NCBI GenBank assembly: GCA_947172415.1
Contig: OX359201.1
Span: 2,232,001 to 2,296,000 of the forward strand
DNA: 64,000 bases
Source: Chondrosia reniformis
Lineage: Eukaryota > Porifera > Demospongiae > Chondrillida > Chondrillidae
Direction of reading: 5' to 3'
Below the pieces are notes generated by a model. That model made no database searches. It saw nothing but the letters and a program-made list of their open reading frames with translations, and was not told the DNA's origin. Within the stretch, counting starts at the first letter, position 1; each line of letters opens with the position of its first letter. Positions 24,606-35,946 of the stretch are shown one piece after another. A program made the position numbers and the translations under genes.

Positions 24606-25335
24606 AGGGAGTACGGTAGTACTCCCTATGTAGGGATGACACGGTTTTTTTCGTTTTCCCCATACATCGGTATAGGAGCAAAATCCCGAAATAGGCCGAA
24701 AATTGACAAAACAAGGCTATGTATAGCTAAATATACCATATATATACTCTAAATTGACCTTAAAGGCAAGCGAATATGTCCCGCAGGCGAAATAATAAAC
24801 TTTAAAAATTCCAATTTTCGTCTTCTTCTTCATCTTCTTCGCTCGCTATAACTATAAAAGGAAACAAGCTTTCGGACTACTTCTAAAGCGAAAAAACTCT
24901 AAATTTTCCGCGCTGTATTCTTTTGTAGAAGCGAGAGCGATTACTATATTATTGAGCATGACGGTTTTCATGGCCCCAGAGTCAAGGCCTCAATAAATTC
25001 GCCATTTTAATGACGTCATATTCAGTCGAAGATTGCGAAACCAAAGTGGTTTAAAATACAACGAATTCCTAGCTTATGCTCCATAAAAAGTACAGAAACT
25101 AAAAATTTTCTACAAAAATAGTGAAGATGTAGGGATGGCACAAAAAGCACAGAAACAAGAAAGGGATGTTACACAGTGAAGCATTAGCTATGCATGAATC
25201 CTACAAGCAAGGGTGTTGTATGATTCATGCATAACTAATGCTTCACTGTGTAACATCCCTTTCTTGTTTCTGTGCTTTTTGTGCCATCCCTACATCTTCA
25301 CTATTTTTGTAGAAATTTTTATTGTTCTCTAGTTT
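24606..25335. mobile_element. 730-bp unclassified insertion with terminal foldback
   Basis: Compared with the related region at about 61330-61350, this stretch is extra. The word TGTAGGGATG occurs near 24632 and 25130, and its inverse near 25287, so the ends look like inverted repeats. The right third is a near-perfect foldback (25101-25320). A central region has polypyrimidine runs and a TGACGTCA palindrome near 25012. No transposase frame is visible. It is probably a non-autonomous DNA transposon of unknown family. Confidence 0.65.
25101..25320. repeat. long near-perfect inverted repeat, arms about 100 bp
   Basis: The left arm at about 25101-25200 pairs with the right arm at about 25215-25320, separated by a short loop containing CAAGCAAGGGTGTTG. 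The match is almost complete over the whole arm. A transcript would form a long hairpin. Confidence 0.85.
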
Positions 25336-25739
25336 ATACATAAGAGTAAACTGATAAACTGCAGCTGGACATTTTTTCTGTACAATACTTCCATTCACGT
25401 GCACATGGTCAAATGAATTCCATTAATACACTATTTTAGAAATACTTTATATAGCCTTTCATCAAAATGTATGTCAGATAACAGATTCTTCACACCAATA
25501 CGTATGTAGCCAATAAAGATGTCTAAGCAATGTTTTGTCATATTCATAATATATATAAAAGTAAATTAAAGTCAAAACATTTCAGTATAACATGATCAAT
25601 GTTTATATGCATGTATGTTATTGAGGATATATATAAAGAAATCATAACAATACCATAAAGGTCCTCACACAGATGTATTGTAAAATTTTGCTTATCATAA
25701 TAGCCTTTGCACGGCTCAGTGCAATTAACTCCCCTTTTT

Positions 25740-26574
25740 TCATAGCGCTTCCCTTCTTCCACTCTCTCTTGTATTTACAAGTACATATGAAACAGATTTT
25801 TTTGACGAAGTGGCTGAAAATATAGTAAAATGAGAAGAGATGTTGGAAAGAGGGAAAAAAACAAGCCAGCCCTCAGCTGTTAACACTATGTCCTCTAAAA
25901 GTGCTTCTTCAGCACTATCTCCCTCAGGCAAAGCTTCAGTAATGACTACTAGAACAATTTGACCAATAAAGCTTATTGTATTGCCAATTACAAGGAACAG
26001 AGTAAACCTTACAAGAGCCTTTTGTGATTTTAAGTCACCTGAAATGCTTCTGTGTCTTATGTAGAGGCACGACAATATGGGAATAACAATTGTCACTGCA
26101 TGACTTAAAATGCCATAAAGGAAGATGTACATTATTAGAAAAGGAAGTCCACCTTCATCATCCAGAGTAGGTGAACAGGTAACATTCTTGGCAATTGTAA
26201 TAGTAATAACCTGAGGACTCCAAACCACTGCATTTAATGATATATTAATGACCCATATCACACAAACAGTCAGCACTACATACCTCAGTACTACTCCATT
26301 GTGGCCATACCTTACAAACAGGAACACTACCACAGTGAAAACTGCCATAAATGAGAATCTACAAGCTCCTCCACTTACAGTACATCCAAGTAAAGATGTG
26401 ACAAAGGTGTTCTGAAGGTTTGACATACAGGTAAGTGGCTGATATAACGAGGTCAGTAGTATTGAATATTAATATAAGGTAAAGATGCAATATACCAGTA
26501 TGTATGTAAATGTATATATTGTGAGAAAACCAATAGGAAAATGTACATGTATATGAAAATGTCATAAAATTCAC
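25740..26574 (-). pseudogene. GPCR-like receptor, copy 3, 5'-truncated and frameshifted
   Basis: Homologous to copies 1 and 2 from the end of helix 2 onward (VISATYLYVKPSEHLC). Helices 1 and 2 and the start codon are replaced by unrelated AT-rich sequence near 26470. One extra base between TGGATGTACT and GTGGAGG near 26380 splits the frame inside helix 3. From there the frame is open through helix 7, where it reads FFPLSN and continues about 30 residues past copies 1 and 2. That tail makes it useful for judging the ancestral C terminus. A non-functional relic, or part of a spliced form I cannot see. Confidence 0.7.
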
Positions 26575-27030
26575 TAATTGGCAATCGAAAAGTAATAAAG
26601 TATTACCTCACTGTTTAACGTTAGCTTTCGGTGGTTTTGGGTAAGTGTACATGTGTGGTTACTATAGTTCACTAACAGAATTAAGGCATTTCATTGGCAC
26701 TAAATTGAAGAATTTCATATTGTTCCCTTATTTATATGTGTCTGTTAAGTGTGAATGTACATTCAAAAGTGACAAAGTATATACAATTATTTTTCTCCTT
26801 ATATTCCATTGAAAATGAAGAGGAGTGTATTGCTGTGATCCTTAAATAATTCATGCCAACAACGAATCAACAAGTTGAGCAGGCATGCAAAAAGTCATTA
26901 TATAGGTTTTAAATATACATGTATACATACATATGTTTAACCAATGTAAGATTGACATTATCTCACGGTTAGTTTTAAACCCCACATATACCTATATTAA
27001 CTGAAGTAATTTAATTGGAATAATGACTTG

Positions 27031-27081
27031 GGAAGTGGCTTTGATCATAAATTATTACATAATATGATCAAAGCCACTTCC
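27031..27081. repeat. perfect 19-bp dyad with inverted GATCAAAG sites
   Basis: GGAAGTGGCTTTGATCATA at 27031-27049 is followed after 13 bases by its exact reverse complement at 27063-27081. The same dyad recurs at 62685-62735 and, with one extra T, at 63173-63225. Each arm carries CTTTGATC, a TCF/LEF-type word. It could be a cruciform, a MITE core or a binding site. Confidence 0.7.
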
Positions 27082-27454
27082 TATACATTTTCAATCATGA
27101 AGCTTACTAAGTAGTTAATGCAGTGGTTGATGTGAAAATATTAATGATATAAAGGCAGACTGCAGCTGCAGATTCATCTTCAAAATAAAATGTCATGATC
27201 ATATATATAAGTGCTAGTTCTACCTTATAGACAACTTCAGTAACTGAATTAAAATTAAAATATATAAAATATTCTGTTTGTGCTGAGAAGAATTGAGGTA
27301 GACTAGGTTAGGGTGAAATGAAAAGAAAATAGGAAAAAAAGAAAAAATTCTCACAAACAACAGTCTGCATATACTGTACCGTACAAGATTTAAAATATTC
27401 TGTTATCTACTTAACTAGTACTGTTGCATAAGGCTTTCTGCTAACTTCCTCAAA

Positions 27455-27562
27455 CTTATCTTTTGAAAGGATCATCATTCGACTTCTAGAGCATCTAAAG
27501 ACACAGATTTAGTCTGATCAAGAGAGACAACAAAACTGTGATGATATCCTATCAAAAGATAG
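27455..27562. mobile_element. small MITE-like inverted repeat
   Basis: The ends are imperfect inverted repeats: ATCTTTTGAAAGGATCATCA on the left against the reverse complement of ATGATATCCTATCAAAAGAT on the right. A related copy lies at about 63590-63705. Non-coding. Confidence 0.55.
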
Positions 27563-28062
27563 TATAGTTGCATTAGCTACTTTTAAATTGCTTTATGTAC
27601 TTAACACCAAAATGGAATAAGAACTCATTCAATTTTTATATTTTGACATGTACAGGTTCCATGCTAAAGTGATTGATTTCACTTTCTAAAGCATCTGAAA
27701 GATAAAACAAAGTATAATACCATAATAAAATTTACATACTTACATAAATATTATAACATATTTCATTAATATCTTTTTAATATAGCACCAACAAGAAAAA
27801 TTAACACTCTGAGAATACAGATTAGTAGAGCTTAAAATAGTCGTTTTTAACAGTTATTACTTAGTACATAATGTACAATGTCATACACACTTTTCATAAA
27901 CAACTTCATTTGCACTGTCAGTTTTATCCTTTGTCATTGTAGAAGCATAAGCTGGGTTATGTTGTAGATCTACACCAGCACTGTAGGGGAAATAGAGGAA
28001 GTAGACATATTATATGGATTGCAATATTGCATTGTATGTATACTTTCACAAATAATCATCTA

Positions 28063-28236
28063 TACCGTATAATGGGAAAATTGCGCTGAAGAAAATTTCG
28101 CAAAATTGTGCAAAATTGAACATTTCACGGTTTTAATTTCGCTTTTTGAAGTTTTTGTGATTCCTATACTCGTGTATTACTTACTTCACAATGCGAAGAT
28201 TTCGCAAATTAGGTCAAATAAACCTCGTGAAATTTT
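28063..28236. mobile_element. about 175-bp AT-rich insertion, MITE-like
   Basis: Present in the last intron of receptor E but absent at the same place in receptor A (about 2320). It contains repeated TTTCGCAAA-type words and weak inverted ends (GAAAATTTCGC against GTGAAATTTTC). No coding content; family unknown. Confidence 0.45.
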
Positions 28237-28344
28237 CTTATCAGAGAGTATAGTCTTTCCTAAGAGTAAGGATGGCTGAAAAACAGTATCTTATTCATCT
28301 TGGATATCTATCATCTAAAAGTTGCTTAAAGCGGCCAGGAAATA

Positions 28345-29123
28345 CAGTGAAAACTGGTTAACGAGAAATTCATGGTGCAAGCCAAATCATTTCTCATTAA
28401 CAGTATTTCTTGTTATCAGATCTCCATACATGTAATGTAATGATCCAAAAGTATATATATATATATATGCATATAAACACATTGATACACTAAAAATGAA
28501 CTGCATACACAAAACCCAAAATATCAAAGCATAATAAATGTCAAGTTATGCAACTGAATTGTGTACTGTTTGGTCAAGTCAAGAGAAAAAGTTATTTAAT
28601 GTCGTTTAGTTCTTTAACCATACTATGGCTGTCTCCAAAGCTAAAAGATCTTTTATTTTGCTTGGGTCTTTGTACAGAAAGTGCGGAAGGGTATGATGGA
28701 GGGGTAGGTAGCTCATCATCATCCGAATCTTCATCTTCTCTATCCTGCTGCACCTGTGAAGGAATCTCCTCATCAGACACGTTTCCTATACTCCCATTGG
28801 CGCTGGAGTTTTCTCCCTCGACTTTAGTCCTGTTCTTCAAGAGCGTAGACAGTGTCGAATTGGGAATGTCGTACTTTTTACAAATTTCCGACTTAGAGAG
28901 CCTTTTGGCGTCAATCTCTTCGAAACATTTTTATCTTGAAATCTATCGAGTAGCTTTGTTGCTTCTTCGTGACTGCCCTCTTGACAAATTACACGTGTTA
29001 ATGCAATCGTGTTAACAGGCACTTTTTGCGTAAAACAGTATGGTAAATAACCTGGTCTCGGTGAATTGTTTGTGTTAAGCAATATTTCGTATAAAGCAAC
29101 TTCGTGTTAATCAGTTTTCACTG
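28345..29123 (-). mobile_element. Tigger/pogo-type DNA transposon, internally deleted
   Basis: The 779-bp element is bounded by TA at 28343-28344 and 29124-29125. Terminal inverted repeats of about 24 bp begin CAGTGAAAACTG at both ends. On the minus strand the interior encodes a CENP-B/Tigger-like DNA-binding segment (SKSEICKKYDIPNSTLSTLL, at about 28840-28910). It is fused to an acidic, Pro-rich part (EDSDDDELPTPPSYPS) that resembles the C-terminal region of such transposases. The DDE catalytic core is missing and the 5' part is frameshifted. The receptor A locus lacks it, showing the empty site. Confidence 0.85.
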
Positions 29124-31255
29124 TATAGGCAGACTTAGGTTTGAACACACTTTACATACGTAATGCAAGTTAGTTCTGAGGAGACTAAAGTTGGATAGTG
29201 TTAGCACACTATTTATAATTATGAATTCTTGGTTATCTGCTTTTATCATTACAGTAACTACTTAATATTCCAGATATGCTAACTAGCAATATATACTTGC
29301 AACAGTGACATTACCGTTGCAGGCATTGTCATCCCTAATTCTATATTCATAGCTTATTTTACTTGTACATATATCAATTGAATAATTGAATTCATAAATG
29401 TATACTCATGTTATATATGAATTCTATAAGCCTTCCTTTTATACTTTTTAAATAATTTATTGTTCATGCACGTACACAACTCACTACGTATGTTCATTCT
29501 TATTCTTATTTTCTTTATGATTAAATCTCTTCTTTGTACTTCTCATGATTAGGACATGTATCACAACAGCAACAATGGAGGTTAGTGCTGCACCTCCAAA
29601 GAAATCTCCAACAACTCCACCAACAACTCCACTAGTACAGTCACCGTTTATTGATGCAGCAGACACTATTTGTTAATGCAATATATATTAAGAATACAAA
29701 ACAATAAAAATACACTTTAAACCTTCATCCTGTATATACACAAATCTAGCAGCTACGTAGTGTAACTGTAATGAACATAATAAATAATGCATAGTCAATT
29801 GCTCACTTTCATTATCACTTAAGGCAGGTTCTACAGAATTAGACTTTCCAACAGCATTCACTGCTACAAGTTTGATGCAATATGTAGCATCTTCCACAAG
29901 TCCTGTTAAGTTGTAGTGTGTGTTGTTTGTAATGTTAGTCACATTTCAAGTCTTGTCCATTTTATAACTCAATTCATACCAAGTAACCCCATCACATGTA
30001 GTTGGAGGTGACTCATACCATTCAATGTAGACAGATGTTGTTGTAGCTTGTTCTGTTATTTCTCTCAATCCTGTTGGATTATCTGGTGCTACACAGAATA
30101 GTTCATGGTGATTTATGCATATCATTGACATAACACAATAAATGATAAACATTCATTTCTGTGAATCAGTGAGGAGAGTGAAATATATGAAAATGGTTAC
30201 TGATGATTATATACCTCTCTCTGTTCCCAAACACATTTCCAGCACATTTGAAGGCTCAGATATGGTACCAATATTAGTGTTAGCTGAGTTGACTGCCCTC
30301 ACTCTCATGTAATATGTAGGGATTTCTGGTCCTGTGCAGTTGTAGTGTGTTAAGCTATTTTGTGTAAGTTCAATTCCACTGATTGTGGTAAAGGTACTGT
30401 TTGTAGTGTACTCAATCACATAAGAATTAATCACTCCATTTGGGTTAATAGGAGGTAGCCAGTTCAACTCAACTTGATTTCCAATATGTCTTGTAATCCT
30501 CAGTAGACGTGGAGGACTAGAAACTGAATAGAGAAACAGATTCAGTTATGTAGTTATAGTATTTGAATAATGTAAATAATAGCTAGAAATTACATAGTGC
30601 AACATATATACAAAATACATTCCCTCAGTGATGTAGTTATAGTTTTACATTAAACTCACTGTCATCTTCTGTTTTAACTGTCTTCTCTATGGGTTGACTG
30701 ACTCCACTACCATTTGTAGCCCACACTCTAATCATGTATCTAGTTCCAGCTGCCAGCTTGTTCAGAGTAACACTTGTATTATCAGATCCACACAACCTCA
30801 TGTAGGTTGGTGTGACTGGTACTGAGAAGTCCAGTCTTTCATAACTCATGTAATATCCAGAGCTTCCACTAACACTAGTCCAGATGAGTGAAATGGAATA
30901 TTGAGTGAGTTGTGACACTAAAAGGTCTTCAGTGGAAGTAAGAAAGGTAGTGTCTACAGCAAGATTATATATATCAATGTGCATTCACTAAGGAATTTAA
31001 AGTCCTATACGTACATATAATTTAAAAAGGATTACTCCGTTAGCTACGTATATAGCCATCTGTACATGTGCAGTTTTGTAAAAATGCTTCCGTAATAGTA
31101 CATGAAAACAAAAATGCATCTTAGATAGAAACATTCATATCAATATGTAGTAAGTAATAGGATGTTTGGTGTGTGGCTGAGTATTATTATAGCTCGGAAG
31201 TGTGGACTATAGTTTAGTATAATTATTTCGGTAGACATATTAGTTGATGGGCTAT

Positions 31256-31415
31256 AATCAATCAATCAATCAATCAATCAATATCTTATTTTAGGTGGGA
31301 GGGCCTATTAGCTAACATAGCTACTTTACAAGGAGCCCACCATATAGGTATATACAATATGGATTTGAGAATATAATTAAAGTTTAAAATATGTAATATA
31401 AGTTTAATTAAACAA
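31256..31415 (-). mobile_element. LINE 3'-end fragment with (TTGA)n tail in receptor E intron
   Basis: On the minus strand a short unique segment (with GGTGGGCTCC and AGGCCCTCC) ends in a (TTGA)n run at 31256-31284. Receptor F has the same insertion at 41838-41985; receptor D does not. It looks like a 5'-truncated LINE tail that inserted before E and F separated. The right boundary is approximate. Confidence 0.5.
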
Positions 31416-31673
31416 ACCAATGGATTTATTAAATGTTTAGAAAAACATTTAAGGTCTTAATTATAACTACAACGGATATATACCCTATCAGCATTTGAGC
31501 ACAAATTCCAGAAACTTTCTTCTGGGTCTCTAATTATTACCGGCAACTAAGAAAACCAATTGCAATGCATAAGGTTTACTTCACTATATCCTATAATCAG
31601 TGATTCACAGTGTATATGGTAGATAATCCACCATCATTAGCTCGTTACCCTGACAATGGAAGAAATATACCTT

Positions 31674-31687
31674 GTTGCCATGGCAAC
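31674..31687. promoter_or_regulatory. perfect X-box dyad in receptor E intron
   Basis: GTTGCCATGGCAAC is a perfect 14-base palindrome matching the RFX X-box consensus. It lies in the intron between Ig2 and the first FN3 exon. A second related site, CGTTACCCTGACAATGG, lies near 31642. Regulatory use is inferred. Confidence 0.45.
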
Positions 31688-33310
31688 TGACTGGTTAATG
31701 GTTAATGGTGGGGTATATTCTGAATTTATCTGTTATTATCTGATTGGTCACAGATATATCTGGAGAAAAGTCAAACAGGATATGAATCAATTTAATTTGT
31801 CACATTTTACAACATTGCATCACTGAAAATCAATAACATCACACTATGGACAAGTAAAAGAGTAAAATGAGTTACAGTCCATGGACTGCGACATCCACCA
31901 GAATATAATACTCAGCCAGCTTTGCCTCAGCCTTCTATTATATTGTGGCTACCATCCTCACCTCTGGGCTACAACTTAAATATACATATAGTTTGCTAGC
32001 TATAAATGTGGGCTATTTTGTAAAATGTACAATCTGTATAGACTAAGTACATGAAAAAACTTTCTACATGAATGCTAACTTGGATTGACAAACATTCCAA
32101 ACCATGCTGTCCTTTGATTTCCTTGACAGTAGAATTCTTCATTTGAAGGATTCCTAGAAATTATTCTTGTTAACTGATTACGCCTACCCTCAGTGTCGTA
32201 AAATGATGTATAAGGACCTGAGAAGGATGGTTTAGTTCCATTTCTATAATACCATGACACTGGACCTGCATCACTACTGTAACAGAGGACACGATATCTA
32301 GTATTCCTTTCTATTAATATTGGAGTTCCATCAGTGACAAAACTGTTTCTTGGAAAGTAGATTCCAGGATACTGTGAACTTCTTTTGATGTATATGGATA
32401 CACCAGCTGTAAAATATACAGTATTTAGTAAACAGAGTCAGCATTATTATATATTTTACACATATATAACACCCTATGGAATATATATACGTACATTCCT
32501 TAAAAGAATACCATCCTTATTATATATACATACATTCTTTCCGGGGCTTACTTGAGACTATGTTATCTAATTATCCTTCCAATTCCCTCTATCGTGACGT
32601 AATTCTAAACAATATCCATACAGAATGTTTGGAATTGCTTGAATATTGAAGTTCAACTTGAATCTAATTATTAAATAAACTCTATTAAATGGTAATAATA
32701 CAAAGAAGTAAACAAACCTGTAACACTGACCCTGTGAGTATCACTCCCCAGTATCACTCCATCACTTCTATTAGATACATTACACTGGTAGTCTCCATTA
32801 TCCCATTCCTTTACTATATCCACTACTACTGTGTTGTTGTACTGCCTCCTTGAACCAGCCTGTGATGGTTCTGATGGATTGTCACGAGTATTTCCACTAG
32901 CACAAGTCCAGTTGTAAGTCAGTTCACTTCCATAAGGTACTCCAACCACTCTACACACCAAAACGACTGTTGTTCCTTGCTCCACTTCAGATATGTTTGG
33001 ATAGGCATCGATCTTAACTGTAACATTAATTGTAAAGCTCATACCATCAGATATTCTACGACACTGTGAAACACAAATGCCATCGGATATTCTACAGTAG
33101 CTGTAATTTGTGATATATTTTCTAACGCCTACTCTGTAGTAGTTCTTCTTACCTTGGATGTTGCCTGGTCGGGAAGAGCAAACTTGACCAGTTAAAAGAC
33201 CTGAAGGAAATTGATCAACTGAACTAACAGATTTAGCTATACTTAAAACGATTATAAGATATACCTTCCAAGAAGAGTGTGACAATTATTCCAGCGTAGT
33301 AAGTTGCCAT

Positions 33311-34330
33311 TCTTACCCAGTTAACGATCTACAATAATATAATAAAATGCTACAGTAAACTGTTTTAAGTGTAGCTGTAGGAACAATAATAAATCACGTG
33401 TAACTCGTGCTGCATTCATTATATAGCAGACTCTCAGGACGGATCATTAGTAAAGGGATTGTTAACTACAAGAGTACTAGTGTGACAGAAAGAAGAGGTA
33501 GGTTAGGAAAATAGTATATCTCCTCTCAGAGTGAGTACTTCAAGCAAACATAAACCCCACCCCCTAAATCTACCACTGTACATGTGCAAGGTCAAGTTGT
33601 CAATACATAAAGTACATTTTCTATATTATCTTATAGGTATTCACTTGTATATATTAGCACAGTATAGTATTGTTGTGTGTATTCACTATATAGAGTCAGT
33701 GTATATGACAATTATGTCAAAATATGTATATAACTGTTGTACACATTTTATTATTATATATTACTTTACTTTACCTATATATAGTTTACAGAAGATTTAT
33801 AAGGGTTGGGATGTAATATAAACTTTGTTGTATATGTCCACTAATGTTAGTTAATATGTAGTTGAGAGATGTCCTGAGAGATGTGGCCACTCTGATCAAA
33901 GTGTACCAGAGTTGTGCTGAATGTATGACTTGAACACAAACAGCTCTATATAGTATGTGGTGTGTGCATACATAACCAATATTAGCTACGTATATAGCAG
34001 TATGATATTAGCTACTTATTTTTATACTACATATGTACCTATACGTACAAATATACACATGCAAACAATAAACAAATAATTACTGGAAAAGTCAAAACAT
34101 TTGAGTATAACATGATCAATGTTCATATATATGCATGTATGTTATAGAGAATATATAAAAAAAATTATAACAATTGTAATACCATGAAGGTCCTCACATA
34201 CATGTTTTGTATATTTCATAAAGTTGATCATGCACTGCTGGACAAAGTAGTGCTTCCCTTCTTCCTCTCTCTCTCTTGCATTTACAAGGACATATGTAGC
34301 AGATCTTTTGACGAAGTGGCTGAAAATATA
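33311..34330 (-). promoter_or_regulatory. 5' flank of receptor E
   Basis: CACGTG at 33395-33400, 85 bases from the ATG, with the C-rich block near 33554 and the ATCAAAG block at about 33856-33940. Nearly identical to 11137-12156. No coding exon is seen. Confidence 0.4.
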
Positions 34331-35946
34331 TTAAAATGCGAAGAGAGGTTGGAAAGAGGGAAAAAACACCAGCCAACCCTCAGCTGTTAACACTATGTCC
34401 TCTAAAAGTGCTTCTTCGGCACCATCTCCCTCAGGCAAAGCTTCAGTGATGACTACTGGAACAATTTGACCAATAAAGCTTATTTTATTGCCAATTACAA
34501 GGAACAGAGTAAACCTTACAAGAGTCTTTTGTGACTTTAAGTCACCTGAAATGCTTCTGTGTCTTATGTAGAGGCACGACAATATGGGAATAACAATTGT
34601 CACTGCATAACTTAAAATACCATAAAGGAAGATGTACATTATTAGAAAAGGAAGTCCACCTTCATCATCCAGAGTAGGTGAACAGGTAACATTCTTGGCA
34701 ATTGTAATAGTAATAACCTGCAGCTGAGGACTCCAAACCACTGCATTTAATGAGATATTAATGACCCATATCATGCAAACAGTCAGCACTACATACCTCA
34801 GTACTACTCCATTGTGGCCATACCTTACAAACAGGAACACTACCACAGTGAAAACTGCCATAAATGAAAATCTGCAAGTTCCTCCACTTAAGTCATCATC
34901 ATCATCATCATCATTCAATAATGGCAAAAATCTCCTATGCAGGAGGTAGCCTGATATACATAGAGTTCATGTTCCTTAGTCAAAATATTAGCTATAGATG
35001 AGTCATTTATTTAAAATTATCTGTCCACCGCTTCTTTGGTCTTCCTCTAGGTCTCTTTTCTGTCATTTCTTCTTCATACACTTGCTTCACCAATCGGTCT
35101 GCATTCATTTCCTCCATCTTCACCTTCCATCTTCTTTGCTTCTCCTTCACCATATCTACTACTGCTTCCTGTCCAAGTGATCTCCTCACATCTTCATTTC
35201 TAACTCTGTCCAGCCTTGACACACCTTCCACTCTCCTTAAAAACATCATTTCAGATGCTTGTAACTTGCTTTCATGTCTTCTCTGCATGGTCCAGGTCTC
35301 GCAACCATAGATGAGGGTAGGCACCACCATTGCATTGAATACCCTCAACTTTGTTTTCTTCAGTAACTCTCTTCTTTCCAGCACCTCCTTCCTCATAGCA
35401 CCTACCACCTTTGCTGCTGCCCCCACGCGCTGTTCAATTTCTTCATCACATAACCCATCTGAACTGATCATTGCTCCTAGGTACTTCAGCTTCTTGACAG
35501 TTTCAATGTCTTCACCTTCTATGTTCAGGTTACAATCCTCTTCTGTCCTGCTCACCATCATCACCTTTGTCTTCCCCAAGTGCATCTTCATTCCCCACTT
35601 ATCCATCACTTTCTTCATCTCACCCAAGTTTGTCTGCATATCTTCCTTCTTCTCCACTTAAGTACATCCAAGTAAAGATGCGACAAAGGTGTTCTGAAGG
35701 TTTGACATACAGGTTAGTGGCTGATATAATGACATCAGCAGTATTGAATATTACTCCACTCAACCCAACAGTAATATTAGCAGCCAGGAGGTTGAACATC
35801 AGAAGGTGCACAGGCTTTGGAAAAGTAGACTCTCTTAGAATCATAAGCTGGACTAAAAGTATGCCAGGAATAAGGAGAACTATCAATTCAACCAAAGCAC
35901 CAACTCTGAACCTTTCCTGATAGGGACTAGAGAGATTTGTATTCAT
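34331..35946 (-). pseudogene. GPCR-like receptor, copy 4, split by a LINE insertion
   Basis: The N-terminal part (MNTNLSS to WMYLSG, helices 1 to 3) lies at about 35652-35946. The rest (SGGTCRFSF onward, helices 3 to 7) lies at 34331-34892. Between them sits a LINE fragment with an 11-bp target duplication. Without the insertion and one target-site copy the frame would match copy 1, so this gene was whole when hit. As it stands, the first part reads into the LINE and stops. Confidence 0.85.
34893..35651 (-). mobile_element. 5'-truncated RTE-type LINE fragment
   Basis: Target duplications CTCCACTTAAG at 34882-34892 and 35652-35662 flank 759 bp. On the minus strand an open frame of about 210 aa (35007-35651) encodes the C-terminal part of a non-LTR reverse transcriptase: LKYLGAMISSDG, LIYGCETWTM, then RPRGRPKKRW at the end. 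The 3' end is a (TGA)n run of seven repeats, typical of RTE-type elements. The intact frame and clean target duplications point to recent insertion. Confidence 0.85.

Larger units (their letters stand above)
26575..27880. other. intergenic region 3' of receptor E
   Basis: Shared with 62230-64000. It holds the dyad at 27031-27081 and a small MITE at 27455-27562. No coding exon is seen. Confidence 0.55.
27881..33310 (-). pseudogene. Receptor E: nine exons, premature stop in FN3-3
   Basis: Exons, 5' to 3': 33265-33310, 33153-33200, 32718-33017, 32080-32406, 30660-30953, 30215-30523, 29807-30088, 29485-29665, 27881-27980; optional exon 29297-29352. They sum to 1887 nt. The third FN3 exon lost 6 bases, so MDKT is followed by TGA at 29946-29948. 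The product would end inside FN3-3 with no TM, unless that 282-nt phase 1-1 exon is skipped, which keeps frame and gives a two-FN3 membrane form. Ig1 lacks one of the extra Cys residues, as in copy B. The Ig2 variable patch is KPSFSGPYTSFYDTEG. The tail is intact with NPAYAS and ends EKCV. A Tigger-type element sits in the last intron. Either a pseudogene or a secreted or shortened variant. Confidence 0.75.

Noticed and set aside
28548-29015. 155-residue plus-strand frame inside the Tigger-type element
   Set aside because: The minus strand encodes the recognisable DNA-binding motif and the acidic region; the Ser-rich plus-strand frame is its complement.
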